A stretch of 64,000 nt of DNA from Aquimarina sp. Aq107 (GTDB lineage: Bacteria; Bacteroidota; Bacteroidia; Flavobacteriales; Flavobacteriaceae), in contig NZ_OX030782.1 of assembly GCF_943733665.1 (NCBI RefSeq), positions 2,586,001 to 2,650,000 on the forward strand, given 5' to 3'. Shown in pieces: positions 10,982-20,119 of the stretch (within the stretch, counting starts at the first letter, position 1; every line of letters begins with the position of its first letter). A program made the translations under genes and the position numbers. The notes beneath the pieces were generated by a model. That model was given only the letters and a program-made list of their open reading frames with translations. It did not search any database and was not told the origin of the DNA.

Positions 10982-11647
10982 TTAAGCTTTTGCCTTTCTA
11001 TTAGGAATAACGAACGAAGTATCAAACCCAGAAAAACGTTTCATATAATATCGAATTGTTGTACCAAAAGCATCAGCAAAACCATCTACTCCACCACTAC
11101 GAAGATATTTTTTTACTGCGCCTGGTCCTGCAAGATGAGCTGCAGCAAGTACACCAGACTCCGTAATTACAATACCATTCATTCTTTTACCAGTAAACCA
11201 TTTAAGATCTCTACGTAAAATCCATTTATTCCTAGAAAGGTTTGCATAAAATGCTCTTTCTTGTAATTCTGGACTAGAAAGAAAAGTATTTTTATTTTTT
11301 ATTCCGATTAATTGAAGAGTACCTATTCCAAATTGATACTTTCCCATGTATCCAAATTGATTTACAACACCGTAGTCACCTCTAGATTCTTTAAAAGCTA
11401 CAGCTTCTTTAAAACCTACATACGACTTGCCTAACTCTGGATAAACAAAATTACTTATTAGATCATCTTTAATTTCATTGTAATTAAGATCATCCTCTAT
11501 TTCATTAAAATTAGGAGCGATATAATAAAGATCTAATCCAGCAGTACTATACGAGCTTAGATCTGTGCTATTTTTTGGTTTAAAACTTACTAAAACGATT
11601 CCCCCAATTGTAAGAATTAAAAAAAGTCCAATTATCCTTTTTATCAT
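10982..11647 (-). CDS. Membrane-anchored or secreted lytic transglycosylase-like protein
   Basis: A 221-residue protein from the ATG at 11647. One N-terminal hydrophobic segment (residues 2-22) is followed by a short linker and a lysozyme-like domain. The domain has FKEAVAFKESRGDYG, with a glutamate in the position of the catalytic acid of SLT-type transglycosylases, then the GKYQFG motif and AAHLAGPGAVKKYL. It probably acts on peptidoglycan in the periplasm; its exact family is uncertain. The frame is open to an ATG at 11710, but a TATATTTG promoter box at 11708-11715 overlaps that position, so I prefer 11647. The N-terminal signal begins there too. Confidence 0.75.
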   Translation of the reverse strand: MIKRIIGLFLILTIGGIVLVSFKPKNSTDLSSYSTAGLDLYYIAPNFNEIEDDLNYNEIKDDLISNFVYPELGKSYVGFKEAVAFKESRGDYGVVNQFGYMGKYQFGIGTLQLIGIKNKNTFLSSPELQERAFYANLSRNKWILRRDLKWFTGKRMNGIVITESGVLAAAHLAGPGAVKKYLRSGGVDGFADAFGTTIRYYMKRFSGFDTSFVIPNRKAKA

Positions 11648-11707
11648 ATAAAAAATTTCTAAGTAGACATCAAAAAGATGTTCCCCTCTACTTAAATTTT
11701 TGCGGTG

Positions 11708-11735
11708 CAAATATACGACTTTTTTTTAAACCAAA
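11708..11735 (-). promoter_or_regulatory. Promoter of the transglycosylase-like gene
   Basis: On the minus strand, TTTG (11735-11732) is followed after 16 bases by TATATTTG (11715-11708), an exact match to the Bacteroidetes -7 consensus TAnnTTTG. Transcription would begin near 11700, about 50 bases before the ATG at 11647. This placement argues against translation from the upstream ATG at 11710. Confidence 0.65.
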
Positions 11736-11812
11736 CACTATAACATGTTAAATATATTATAATACTGAAAAACAGTCATTTAGACCTAAAAAAGAGTTAA
11801 AAAAGGACATCA

Positions 11813-11875
11813 AAAGTCAAAAAAACTCTTAAATATTGCACTTAAACGTCAAAGTAAGAGTTTTTATCGATTAAA
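11813..11875 (-). terminator. Probable terminator of the dapF-GNAT-mltG operon
   Basis: AAAAACTCTTA (11821-11831) and TAAGAGTTTTT (11865-11875) form an 11-bp perfect inverted repeat around a 33-base loop. Read on the minus strand the distal arm continues into a run of T before GAC. It lies 127 bases past the mltG stop, so it fits an intrinsic terminator for that operon. The long loop lowers confidence. Confidence 0.45.
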
Positions 11876-12001
11876 AATGAATAACACCTTTGATAGACAA
11901 TTAACAGGGTTCGAAAAGAAATTGTTGATAAGTTAACATTAAAAAAGGTTTTTAAGAACAATACAGTATAAATTTTTCCTACAAAAAACACTCTAAATAT
12001 A

Positions 12002-13045
12002 CTATCTATTCACTCCTTGTTTATTAATCCAATTAATGTATTGTTTTTTGTTTCTATTATGCTGCGCTATCGTTTTGGCAAACTTATGATAGCCAAAGTT
12101 TTCTACATTAGCTACAAAGAAGTAATATTCATGTTTCTCATAATTAAGAACTGCATCTATAGAAGAAATATCAGGCATCGTAATAGGACCTGGAGGTAAG
12201 GTTTTATATTTATAGGTATTATAAGGACTATCTAGTTCTAAATCTTTAAAAAGAACTCTTTTAATAACTATTCCCCAGTCTTCTCTATGTTTTTTCAATG
12301 CGTATATTACCGTAGGGTCTGCGTCGAGTTTCCATCCATTTTTATATCTATTCATATAAACTCCTGCTACCCTTGGTCGTTCATCAACCTTAGCTGTTTC
12401 TTTTTGAACAATAGAAGCAATCGTAGTAACTTCGGTAAATGTTAAACCAATATTTTTTGCTTTACTCGTTCTACTCTCATTCCAAAACCGTTTGTACTCT
12501 TTCAGCATTCGGCTCCTAAACTGTTCAGCAGATGTATTCCAAAAAAACTCGTATTTATTGGGAATATACATTGCTAAAGCATTATCAATTGTAAATTCAT
12601 GCTCCGAGATAAAACCTTCATCTTTAAACGCTTTAATTAAAGACAAACTATCCGCTTCTATTTGTTGAGCAACTCTTCCGGCAAGATTCTCTAATCTTTC
12701 TTGGTTATTAAAACTAAGTTGAATTGGGGTGTTTTTGCTTCGCAATAAAACTACAAGCTCATTATTATTTAATCCTTTTTTAAGAATATATCTTCCAGCT
12801 TTTACTTTATTAGTATATCCTTTTTTAGAAGCTATCTTATCAAAACTAGAAGGATCCTTCAATAAAGGATGTATAATCTTTCTTAATTCTGGATATGTTG
12901 TTCCCGAAGGTATAAATACTGTTGTTGTTTCAGTATCAAAATTTGTATTAGGAGAAAAAACTGCTTGATACACATAATACGCAAACAATCCACCACCGAT
13001 TAAGCCAATTAAGGCTATTATTAACAAAATTCTTTTAATGTACAT
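12002..13045 (-). CDS. mltG: Endolytic murein transglycosylase MltG
   Basis: Cleaves nascent glycan strands in the inner-membrane-proximal periplasm and so limits chain length. It has 347 residues from the ATG at 13045, giving MYIKRILLIIALIGLIGGG, a signal anchor; the longer open frame to 13090 adds an unlikely leader. A LysM-like segment (about 40-110) precedes the YceG domain, with the catalytic Glu in ASIVQKETAKVDERP, then GWKLDADPTVIYAL, LDSPYNTYKYKTLPPGPI and YYFFVAN. The start overlaps the upstream GNAT gene by 11 bases, consistent with translational coupling in dapF-GNAT-mltG. Confidence 0.94.
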   Translation of the reverse strand: MYIKRILLIIALIGLIGGGLFAYYVYQAVFSPNTNFDTETTTVFIPSGTTYPELRKIIHPLLKDPSSFDKIASKKGYTNKVKAGRYILKKGLNNNELVVLLRSKNTPIQLSFNNQERLENLAGRVAQQIEADSLSLIKAFKDEGFISEHEFTIDNALAMYIPNKYEFFWNTSAEQFRSRMLKEYKRFWNESRTSKAKNIGLTFTEVTTIASIVQKETAKVDERPRVAGVYMNRYKNGWKLDADPTVIYALKKHREDWGIVIKRVLFKDLELDSPYNTYKYKTLPPGPITMPDISSIDAVLNYEKHEYYFFVANVENFGYHKFAKTIAQHNRNKKQYINWINKQGVNR

Positions 13046-13562
13046 ATATATGTTGATATAATAATTCGTCCTTGTACATACCAGATACAAGGTTCCATTC
13101 TTTCTTAACTCCTATATTTATAAACCCTTCTTTCTCAAACAACTTTATACTTGCTAAATTATCTTCTGCTATGTTAGCGTATAATTGGTGTAACCTTAAA
13201 TGCGTTTTGCCATAATTCTTAATAAGACGAAGAGCTTCTTTACCATATCCCTTTCCACGGTACTCTTTTTCTGCTATTAGAATTCCTACTCCTGCCCTAT
13301 TGTGGGTTGGATTAAAATCAAACAAATCAATAAGTCCTAATGTAGCCCCGTCATATGCACAAATAACAAGTCGTAATTGTTTGGCATCATAAATATCCTG
13401 ATGCGCATTCTCTAGATATTGCTTGATTAAAAACCTAGAGTATGGCGTTTGTGTTGTGCTCATTTCCCATATCCGTTCATCGTTTTCAATTAAATAAACA
13501 AAATCTAAATCTTCAGGTTCTAATGCTCTGAGATAAATATGTTCACCTTTTAATGTTAACAT
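13035..13562 (-). CDS. GNAT family N-acetyltransferase (RimJ/RimL/SpeG-like)
   Basis: A 175-residue acetyltransferase of the RimL-like group: it starts LKGEHIYLRALEPEDLDFVY and has the acetyl-CoA loop YRGKGYGKEAL near 120-130, followed by NIAEDNLASIKLFEKEGF. The acceptor could be a ribosomal protein N-terminus or a polyamine; sequence alone does not decide. It overlaps dapF by 7 bases and mltG by 11, so it belongs to the dapF-mltG transcript. Confidence 0.88.
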   Translation of the reverse strand: MLTLKGEHIYLRALEPEDLDFVYLIENDERIWEMSTTQTPYSRFLIKQYLENAHQDIYDAKQLRLVICAYDGATLGLIDLFDFNPTHNRAGVGILIAEKEYRGKGYGKEALRLIKNYGKTHLRLHQLYANIAEDNLASIKLFEKEGFINIGVKKEWNLVSGMYKDELLYQHIYVH

Positions 13563-14341
13563 GTAATTTCTCCTTTAAAAACTTGTTCAGCCGGACCAAT
13601 AAGAAATATATCTTCATAACCACCAACAGTTTGCTTAAAAGTTACTCTTAATTCACCTCCAGGAGTTTTCACACTAACTTCTTCTTTATCCGTCATTTTT
13701 GTCCTATGCATAGATAATGCAACTGCAGTTACTCCTGTTCCACATGATAAAGTCTCATCTTCTACCCCTCTTTCATAAGTACGTACAGAAAATAAATCAT
13801 CAGATTCTTTTTGCACAAAATTGACATTACTTCCCTCCTCAAAATAAGGAGATCCATTTCTAATTTCACGGCCAATTTTGGGAACATCAAAAGAAACTAA
13901 ATCATTTACCATAGTTACATGGTGTGGAGAACCGGTATCTAAAAACAAATGCGAATCATGTTGCTCGATTTTAGAAACATCCTGCATTTGCAAATAAACT
14001 AAACCATTTTTTATTTCTGCCTTATGCTTTCCGTCGATTGCGGTAAAAATAGCTCTGTCGTCAATCACATCTAAAAAAGCTGCAAAAGCAACCAAACATC
14101 TTCCTCCATTACCGCACATGGTACTCTCATTACCATCTGCATTAAAATACACCATAGTAAAATCATCTTCTTCATTTTGAGGCAGTTCTAACAACATCAA
14201 ACCGTCTGCTCCTATTCCAAATTTTCTGTCACAAAGTCTTGCAAACAATTTGGTATTATTTTTGGACAAGATTGATTCTCTATTATCAATGATTACAAAA
14301 TCATTACCAGTACCTTGATATTTATAAAAAGTAAGGATCAT
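13556..14341 (-). CDS. dapF: Diaminopimelate epimerase DapF
   Basis: Interconverts LL- and meso-diaminopimelate for lysine and peptidoglycan synthesis. From the ATG at 14341 it is 261 residues. The two catalytic cysteines are seen in MCGNGGRC (Cys at about 76) and in SCGTGVTAVA near 205, with GTGNDFVIID near the N-terminus. An in-frame ATG at 14353 would add MNRI, but a TACCTTTG promoter box at 14364-14371 places the transcription start only a few bases before it, favouring 14341. It heads the operon with a GNAT protein and mltG. Confidence 0.94.
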   Translation of the reverse strand: MILTFYKYQGTGNDFVIIDNRESILSKNNTKLFARLCDRKFGIGADGLMLLELPQNEEDDFTMVYFNADGNESTMCGNGGRCLVAFAAFLDVIDDRAIFTAIDGKHKAEIKNGLVYLQMQDVSKIEQHDSHLFLDTGSPHHVTMVNDLVSFDVPKIGREIRNGSPYFEEGSNVNFVQKESDDLFSVRTYERGVEDETLSCGTGVTAVALSMHRTKMTDKEEVSVKTPGGELRVTFKQTVGGYEDIFLIGPAEQVFKGEITC

Positions 14342-14363
14342 TATTCTATTCAATTATAAAGAG

Positions 14364-14371
14364 CAAAGGTA
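14364..14371 (-). promoter_or_regulatory. -7 promoter element of dapF
   Basis: The minus strand reads TACCTTTG, an exact TAnnTTTG match, about 23 bases upstream of the preferred dapF ATG. No clear TTG partner lies at the expected distance. Confidence 0.5.
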
Positions 14372-14506
14372 CAAAGAAAGTAAACATATAATCGTTGTTA
14401 ATGGTGCGTTAAATATCGAAAAAAAATATACTATAGTTGTAATTTTAATAGTTATTAAGAGTCTATATTATAGTACTAGTCAAATTAAACGAAAAAAGAA
14501 AAGAAG

Positions 14507-15925
14507 ATGAAAAGATTTTTTAGCTTATTGGTTGTAGCTATTTTAGCAGGAGTAATGACATTAGGAGCATACAAATTATTTCTTGAACCTGATCCAGTAG
14601 TTGTTACCAGAAATGATACCACACAAAAAACAAGTTTAATCCCAACAACGTATACTGCAACTAATTTAAATAATGCAGGTACAAATGTAGATTTTACCGT
14701 AGCTGCAGAAAAAACAGTAAATGCAGTTGTTCACGTTAAACAGTATGGAATATCAAAAACTCCGAGAAACCTTATGGAATACTTTAGAAATGGAGGTTCT
14801 ACAGAAAGAAGAATTCAAGGAGCTGGTTCTGGTGTTATCATAACCGAAGACGGATACATAGTTACTAATAATCATGTGATTGATGGTGCCACGGATTTAG
14901 AAGTTACATTAAATAATAATAAATCATATAAAGCGGAAGTAATTGGTACTGCACCACAATCGGATATAGCATTAATTAAAATCGACTCTGATGAAAAATT
15001 ATCATATATCCCTTTCGGAAATTCAAATACAGCAAAAATTGGAGAATGGGTTTTGGCAGTCGGTAATCCTTTTAACCTTACATCTACGGTTACAGCTGGT
15101 ATAATTAGTGCCAAATCAAGAGATTTAAATGAATATGATGGTAATTTCCAATCGTTTATACAAACAGATGCAGCTATCAACCCTGGAAACAGCGGTGGAG
15201 CTTTGGTGAATATACGAGGAGAACTAATAGGTATCAATACAGCAATTACATCGCAAACCGGAAGTTATGTAGGATATGCATTCGCCGTACCCTCTAATAA
15301 TGCCCGAAAAATTGTTGAGGATATATTAGAGTTTGGAGATGTTCAAAGAGGAATATTAGGCATAAACGGAGATAACCTAACAAAACAGGTAATGGAAAAA
15401 TATAACATTGATGAAACCCAAGGTGTTATTATTACCAATGTAGGCGAAGATAGTGGTGCTAAGAAGGCTGGATTAAAAGAAGGTGATGTTATTAAAGAAA
15501 TAGATGGATTAAGAATTAAGAAGTTTGCCGACTTAACAGGTTATGTAAATAGTAAAAGTCCTAATGACATTATTAACGTAAAAATAATTAGAGAGAATAA
15601 AGAACTTAATGTACCAGTAACCCTATCCAAATATGTTATCCAAAGATATAGCATTGAAGATGTCGGTGTAGAAGTAGCGAATCCAAATCCAGAGTATTTG
15701 AAAAAATTTGATTTAGATCATGGAGTAATCATCAGTAAAGCACTAAGTCCAAAAATGCAACGATATAATCTAGAAGGCTTAATTATAAGCGAGATAGACA
15801 GTAAAAAGGTAAAAGATGTTTTGCAAGTAAAACAAATTATAGAAAGCAAATATCCAGAAGAAGACATTACTATCAGCTTAATTGATCGTAATGGAGAAAA
15901 GAGAGAGTTTGTTTTCCAAAATTAA
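14507..15925 (+). CDS. Periplasmic serine protease of the HtrA/DegQ (Do) family
   Basis: A 472-residue envelope quality-control protease. An N-terminal signal or anchor (residues 3-24) precedes a trypsin-like domain with catalytic His123 (TNNHVIDGA), Asp153 (QSDIALIKID) and Ser229 (NPGNSGGALVN). Two PDZ domains follow (about 285-375 and 385-470); the first has GVIITNVGEDSGAKKAGLKEGD. Length and layout are normal for DegP/DegQ proteins. It is transcribed alone, with a terminator directly behind it. Confidence 0.95.
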   Translation: MKRFFSLLVVAILAGVMTLGAYKLFLEPDPVVVTRNDTTQKTSLIPTTYTATNLNNAGTNVDFTVAAEKTVNAVVHVKQYGISKTPRNLMEYFRNGGSTERRIQGAGSGVIITEDGYIVTNNHVIDGATDLEVTLNNNKSYKAEVIGTAPQSDIALIKIDSDEKLSYIPFGNSNTAKIGEWVLAVGNPFNLTSTVTAGIISAKSRDLNEYDGNFQSFIQTDAAINPGNSGGALVNIRGELIGINTAITSQTGSYVGYAFAVPSNNARKIVEDILEFGDVQRGILGINGDNLTKQVMEKYNIDETQGVIITNVGEDSGAKKAGLKEGDVIKEIDGLRIKKFADLTGYVNSKSPNDIINVKIIRENKELNVPVTLSKYVIQRYSIEDVGVEVANPNPEYLKKFDLDHGVIISKALSPKMQRYNLEGLIISEIDSKKVKDVLQVKQIIESKYPEEDITISLIDRNGEKREFVFQN

Positions 15926-15951
15926 GAGGAACGTGAAGTAAAATCAACAAT

Positions 15952-15984
15952 CCCATTACTAACAAAAAGTAATGGGATTTTTTT
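15952..15984 (+). terminator. Intrinsic terminator after the HtrA protease
   Basis: A perfect 9-bp stem, CCCATTACT (15952-15960) with AGTAATGGG (15968-15976), has a 7-base loop and is followed by ATTTTTTT. Confidence 0.9.
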
Positions 15985-16018
15985 ATTCAAAAAGCTTTAC
16001 GAAAACGTTTGAAATTCA

Positions 16019-16026
16019 TACTTTTG
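16019..16026 (+). promoter_or_regulatory. -7 promoter element of the GAPDH gene
   Basis: TACTTTTG matches TAnnTTTG exactly, 35 bases upstream of the ATG at 16061. No well-spaced TTG is evident; TTTG at 16008 is too close. Confidence 0.5.
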
Positions 16027-16060
16027 CGCGAAATTTCAAGATTCTAAAACACAACACATT

Positions 16061-17509
16061 ATGAGTTCTAACGAAGTTTATGAGAAAGAACTTGCCTTTC
16101 AGGCAGACAGACGCCGTGCTACGGTAGCATTTATTAAAACTGTGAGCGACCTTTGGTACGATAATTCTATTGAGTTAGTACTATTTCGTAATCAATTAAT
16201 TGATAAAAATGTAAGCGAAATCCTTAATCTGCATGAATACGCTGGTGAGTTTGTTCAAAAACCAATTTCGATTTTTGATTCTGTAGAAATTGCACAAGCA
16301 ATTAAGTTAATGGATTTACCTCCTGCAAAATTAGATATCGGTAAACTTACTTATGAGTATCACCTTGCGGGTAATGAATATGATTCTGCGACTAGCTTCG
16401 TAATGAACAAACTAAAAGATGCTAAGAAATTTAAAAACATATCTCCAAAAGATGTAGTTCTTTATGGATTTGGAAGAATAGGGCGTTTAGTTGCTAGAGA
16501 ACTTATGACTATTACTGGAAAAGGAAGTCAATTAAGATTAAGAGCTATCGTAACTAGAGGATCGATTACAGAAGATGTTTTAGAAAAAAGAGCTTCTTTA
16601 TTAAGAAATGATTCAGTACACGGAGAATTTGCTGGATTAGTAGAAACAGATATTGCAAACAGTTCTTTAATAATAAATGGTACTACAGTAAAAATTATTA
16701 GTGCTAACAATCCAGAAGATATAGACTACACTTCTTATGGAATAGACAATGCCCTATTAATTGACAATACTGGAGCATTTAGAGATAAAGAAGCTTTAAG
16801 CAGACACTTAATAGCAAAAGGAATAGATAAAGTATTACTTACCGCACCAGGAAAAGGAATTCCTAATATTGTTCATGGAGTAAATCACCAAGAGCACAAT
16901 CCAGATAAGGTAAATATTTTCTCAGCTGCTTCTTGTACTACAAATGCAATTACGCCAATTTTACAGGCGGTAGATGAAAGTTTTGGAGTAATCAATGGAC
17001 ATTTAGAAACAATACACGCATATACCAATGATCAAAATTTGGTAGATAATATGCATAAAAAATATAGAAGAGGACGTGCAGCTGCATTAAACATGGTAAT
17101 TACTGAAACTGGAGCTGGCAAAGCAGTTTCTAAGGCATTACCAAGTTTTGAAGGTAAACTAACTTCTAATGCTATTCGAGTTCCAGTACCTAACGGATCA
17201 TTGGCAATTCTTAATCTTAATTTAGAGAAAAACACCTCTAAAGAAAGTATGAATGCTATTATTAAAAAATACGCTTTAGAAGGAAACCTGGTTGAACAAA
17301 TAAAGTATTCATTGGATAACGAATTAGTATCTAGTGATATCGTTGGATCATCTGCTCCATCAATATATGATAGTAATGCAACAATTGTAGATGCTAAAGG
17401 TAATAATGCTGTGCTTTATGTTTGGTATGATAACGAATATGGATATAGTCATCAGGTAATCAGACTATCTAAATATATAGCAAAAGTAAGACGTTTTACA
17501 TATTACTAG
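16061..17509 (+). CDS. Glyceraldehyde-3-phosphate dehydrogenase, long form
   Basis: NAD(P)-dependent oxidative phosphorylation of glyceraldehyde 3-phosphate, or the reverse in gluconeogenesis. At 482 residues it exceeds the usual 330 because about 130 residues precede the Rossmann motif LYGFGRIGRLVARELM (134-149). The catalytic cysteine is in SAASCTTNAITP (Cys292), followed by HAYTNDQNLVDN and WYDNEYGYSHQV. The N-terminal extension is helical with no motif I can name, and long forms like this are common in flavobacteria. Coenzyme preference and direction cannot be read from sequence. It is a single gene flanked by terminators. Confidence 0.93.
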   Translation: MSSNEVYEKELAFQADRRRATVAFIKTVSDLWYDNSIELVLFRNQLIDKNVSEILNLHEYAGEFVQKPISIFDSVEIAQAIKLMDLPPAKLDIGKLTYEYHLAGNEYDSATSFVMNKLKDAKKFKNISPKDVVLYGFGRIGRLVARELMTITGKGSQLRLRAIVTRGSITEDVLEKRASLLRNDSVHGEFAGLVETDIANSSLIINGTTVKIISANNPEDIDYTSYGIDNALLIDNTGAFRDKEALSRHLIAKGIDKVLLTAPGKGIPNIVHGVNHQEHNPDKVNIFSAASCTTNAITPILQAVDESFGVINGHLETIHAYTNDQNLVDNMHKKYRRGRAAALNMVITETGAGKAVSKALPSFEGKLTSNAIRVPVPNGSLAILNLNLEKNTSKESMNAIIKKYALEGNLVEQIKYSLDNELVSSDIVGSSAPSIYDSNATIVDAKGNNAVLYVWYDNEYGYSHQVIRLSKYIAKVRRFTYY

Positions 17510-17841
17510 TAGTTCCAACTATTATAATAATTCTTAAAAAGTCGTTATCCTCAAGATAATGACTTTTTTGTTTTATAAATCTAACAAACACACGGTTTGA
17601 AAAACAAAACTTTTCGTAAATTTCAAAACCCTAAGAAATATGAGTAACTATACTCCTTTTTAAATCTTTTAAATTACCTACAATATCGTATATTTATTAC
17701 CGTTACAATTAATTAAAGACTAACGTAAAAAAGAATAGAATCTTGAAAAGTATATTGATAACTTCGTTAAGCAAGTAAAATAAAGTTTATGTAATATACT
17801 CAAGGTTTTAATCAACCATTAAAAACAACTAAAACTCACAC
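17510..17841. other. Intergenic region, 332 bases
   Basis: Contains the GAPDH terminator (17536-17571). The rest is AT-rich with no open frame, RNA motif or clear TAnnTTTG promoter. Confidence 0.6.
17536..17571 (+). terminator. Intrinsic terminator after GAPDH
   Basis: AAAAAGTCGTTATC (17536-17549) pairs with GATAATGACTTTTT (17555-17568) through a 14-bp stem with one G-U pair and a 5-base loop, followed by T-rich sequence. The A-rich left arm suggests it may also work on the other strand. Confidence 0.88.
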
Positions 17842-18459
17842 ATGAAATTACCAAAGTACCTATTAGTTTTCATAGCTCTATTCCCCATCTTTGAAACCAT
17901 TCAGGCACAAGAAGATAATCTTACTGCAGAACAAGCATTACAAAATGAAAACATTAAAACTCAATTTGATGTAGTCATTAAAAAATCTGGAAGATATCAA
18001 GAATATAAGGTTGTTAAGCGTGTTTGGCTAGACAAACTAAAAGGAAATACAATAGATTCACTTAAAACATTAGAAGATAAATTAAACAGTTCTAATCAAA
18101 AAATAACAGAACAGCTAACCTCTATTTCTAATCTTGAAGCTTCTCTTGCCAAAACCAATGAAAACCTTACTGCGGTTACAGAAGAAAAAGATAGTATGAC
18201 ATTTTTAGGAATACCATTCACAAAAGGTAGTTATAAAACTATGATGTGGACTATTGTTGGCGCACTTTTAGCGCTTCTTGCTTTCTTTGTTTTTAAGTTT
18301 AAAAACAGTAATTCTGTTACTGTACAAGCTAAAAAAGCTTTAGCCGAAACAGAAGCTGAGTTTGAAGATCATAGACGCAGAGCTTTAGAAAGAGAACAAA
18401 AAGTGATGCGTAAACTTCAGGATGAAATCAACAAACAACGTAAAACCGGAGCTAAGTAA
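17842..18459 (+). CDS. Membrane-anchored coiled-coil protein next to trmD (function unknown)
   Basis: A 205-residue protein: a cleavable-looking signal peptide (residues 1-22, ending in IQAQ), an acidic N-terminal part with EDNLTAEQALQNENIKTQFD, a coiled-coil stretch (about 72-120), one transmembrane helix (about 133-153) and a charged cytoplasmic tail rich in Arg, Glu and Lys. I recognise it as a conserved flavobacterial protein that tends to be labelled a tRNA methyltransferase only because it sits beside trmD. It has no methyltransferase motif. It starts 59 bases before trmD. Confidence 0.7.
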   Translation: MKLPKYLLVFIALFPIFETIQAQEDNLTAEQALQNENIKTQFDVVIKKSGRYQEYKVVKRVWLDKLKGNTIDSLKTLEDKLNSSNQKITEQLTSISNLEASLAKTNENLTAVTEEKDSMTFLGIPFTKGSYKTMMWTIVGALLALLAFFVFKFKNSNSVTVQAKKALAETEAEFEDHRRRALEREQKVMRKLQDEINKQRKTGAK

Positions 18460-18518
18460 TCCAAATATCTGGATTTTACCATATTTGTTTTGCATCTTTG
18501 CAATCTTAATAAGAAAAG

Positions 18519-19196
18519 ATGCGCATAGACATAATAACCGTTGTCCCCGATATTCTTAAAAGCCCTTTTGAAGCCTCAATTATGAAGCGATCAATAGAAA
18601 AAGGTTTAGTAGAAGTACAACTCCATAATCTTAGAGATTACACCACTGACAACTACAAACAGGTTGATGATTACCAATTTGGTGGTGGTGCAGGCATGGT
18701 AATGATGGTAGAGCCAATAGATAAATGTATTTCTAAACTAAAAGCCGAAAGAACTTACGATGAAATCATTTATATGACTCCGGATGGAGACACGTTAAAC
18801 CAAGGAATTGCAAATCAACTATCTCTAAAAGGGAATATAATAATTCTTTGTGGCCATTATAAAGGTGTTGACCAACGGGTTAGAGATCATTTTATCACTA
18901 AAGAAATATCCGTTGGAGATTACGTACTATCTGGCGGAGAATTAGGTGCTCTAATACTATGTGATGCTATCATTAGACTAATACCTGGAGTATTAGGTAA
19001 TGAAACCTCTGCGTTAACGGATTCTTTTCAAGATGACTTATTAGCACCACCAATATATACAAGGCCTGCAGATTACAAAGGATGGAAAGTCCCTGAGGTA
19101 CTGACATCCGGAAATTTTCCAAAAATTGAAGCCTGGAGAGAAGAACAAGCATTCCAAAGGACAAAAGAACGAAGACCAGATTTGCTAGACGATTAG
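18519..19196 (+). CDS. trmD: tRNA (guanine-N1-)-methyltransferase TrmD
   Basis: Methylates G37 next to the anticodon of tRNAs reading CNN and similar codons, preventing frameshifting. It has 225 residues with the SPOUT trefoil knot visible: [11 protein letters not shown] (residues about 108-118), then [17 protein letters not shown] and IPGVLGN. The N-terminus [12 protein letters not shown] is canonical. The length is normal. It is followed by rplS, as in many bacteria, but rplS has its own strong promoter here. Confidence 0.97.
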   Translation: MRIDIITVVPDILKSPFEASIMKRSIEKGLVEVQLHNLRDYTTDNYKQVDDYQFGGGAGMVMMVEPIDKCISKLKAERTYDEIIYMTPDGDTLNQGIANQLSLKGNIIILCGHYKGVDQRVRDHFITKEISVGDYVLSGGELGALILCDAIIRLIPGVLGNETSALTDSFQDDLLAPPIYTRPADYKGWKVPEVLTSGNFPKIEAWREEQAFQRTKERRPDLLDD

Positions 19197-19315
19197 TTTC
19201 TAATTTTTAATACCAATAAACCTGTTAAGTATTTCAAATACAGGTGAAAGATATATTACTGAGAACTAGACAAATAATCGAATATAATCTTTACAAACAA
19301 TAATATTAAAAATAC

Positions 19316-19345
19316 TTGCAAATCATTAAATAATAGTTATTTTTG
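19316..19345 (+). promoter_or_regulatory. Promoter of rplS
   Basis: TTG (19316-19318), exactly 19 bases, then TATTTTTG (19338-19345): a textbook Bacteroidetes housekeeping promoter. The start would be near 19352, leaving a leader of about 68 bases before the rplS ATG. Confidence 0.75.
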
Positions 19346-19419
19346 CAGCCTGATTGAAACAACCTCTGGCGAGAATCGTGAATGTTGCTTTAATAAAACA
19401 TAAGTAAACTACTTCAAAA

Positions 19420-19770
19420 ATGGAAGATTTAGTAAAATTCGTACAAGACGAGTTTGTTACAAGAAAAGATTTACCTGAATTTTCAGCAGGTGATACAATT
19501 ACAGTATATTACGAAATTAAAGAAGGAAACAAAACACGTACTCAGTTTTTTAGAGGGGTTGTAATCCAAAGAAGAGGTTCTGGTTCTAGTGAAACTTTTA
19601 CTATCAGAAAAATGTCTGGTACAGTAGGTGTTGAACGTATTTTTCCAGTTAATTTACCAGCTCTTCAGAAAATTGAAATTAACAAAAGAGGTAAAGTTCG
19701 TAGAGCACGTATCTTTTACTTTAGAGAACTTACAGGTAAGAAAGCTCGTATCAAAGAAAAAAGAAGCTAA
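19420..19770 (+). CDS. rplS: Large ribosomal subunit protein bL19
   Basis: A 116-residue ribosomal protein located at the 30S-50S interface. Characteristic stretches are FSAGDTITVYYEIKEGNKTR, FRGVVIQRRGSGSSETFTIRK and VERIFPVNLPALQKIEI, and the C-terminus is basic. The length is normal. It has its own promoter and a terminator, so it forms a single-gene unit. Confidence 0.97.
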   Translation: MEDLVKFVQDEFVTRKDLPEFSAGDTITVYYEIKEGNKTRTQFFRGVVIQRRGSGSSETFTIRKMSGTVGVERIFPVNLPALQKIEINKRGKVRRARIFYFRELTGKKARIKEKRS

Positions 19771-19792
19771 TTCTTTCATCTTATATAATATC

Positions 19793-19820
19793 AAAGGTTG
19801 TCTAATGACAACCTTTTTTT
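19793..19820 (+). terminator. Intrinsic terminator of rplS
   Basis: AAAGGTTGTC (19793-19802) pairs with GACAACCTTT (19807-19816) around a TAAT loop, followed by more T. Confidence 0.92.
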
Positions 19821-20119
19821 ATGAACAAAAGTTAACAACTGTAGTTTATAACCAGTTGATAACTAAAAAGATACACAACAACAATCACTTGAATCTTTTT
19901 TCTTAATTTTAGTATATAGAAATAATATAGTATAAAGAGATGACACAAGGATTCCTAATATTTATTTTTTCTAAACTCGTTCTTTGAACATTTTACATAA
20001 ACCATCTTAAGGTTAGGATAAATATAAAACGAAAGTTATTTTTTTGAGTACATCGTTGAAATCACTTTAAGGATTCTCTTTAAAATCATTTCAGAATGAA
20101 ATTCAGAAGAAAAAATTAA

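Larger units (their letters stand above)
11648..12001. other. Intergenic region, 354 bases
   Basis: Very AT-rich. Apart from the promoter at 11708-11735 and the inverted repeat at 11821-11875, I see no coding potential or RNA motif. TTGTTGATAA near 11922 resembles a DnaA box with one mismatch, but it is isolated. Confidence 0.6.

Noticed and set aside
19628..19906. 92-codon frame overlapping rplS
   Set aside because: Out-of-frame within rplS and runs through its terminator.
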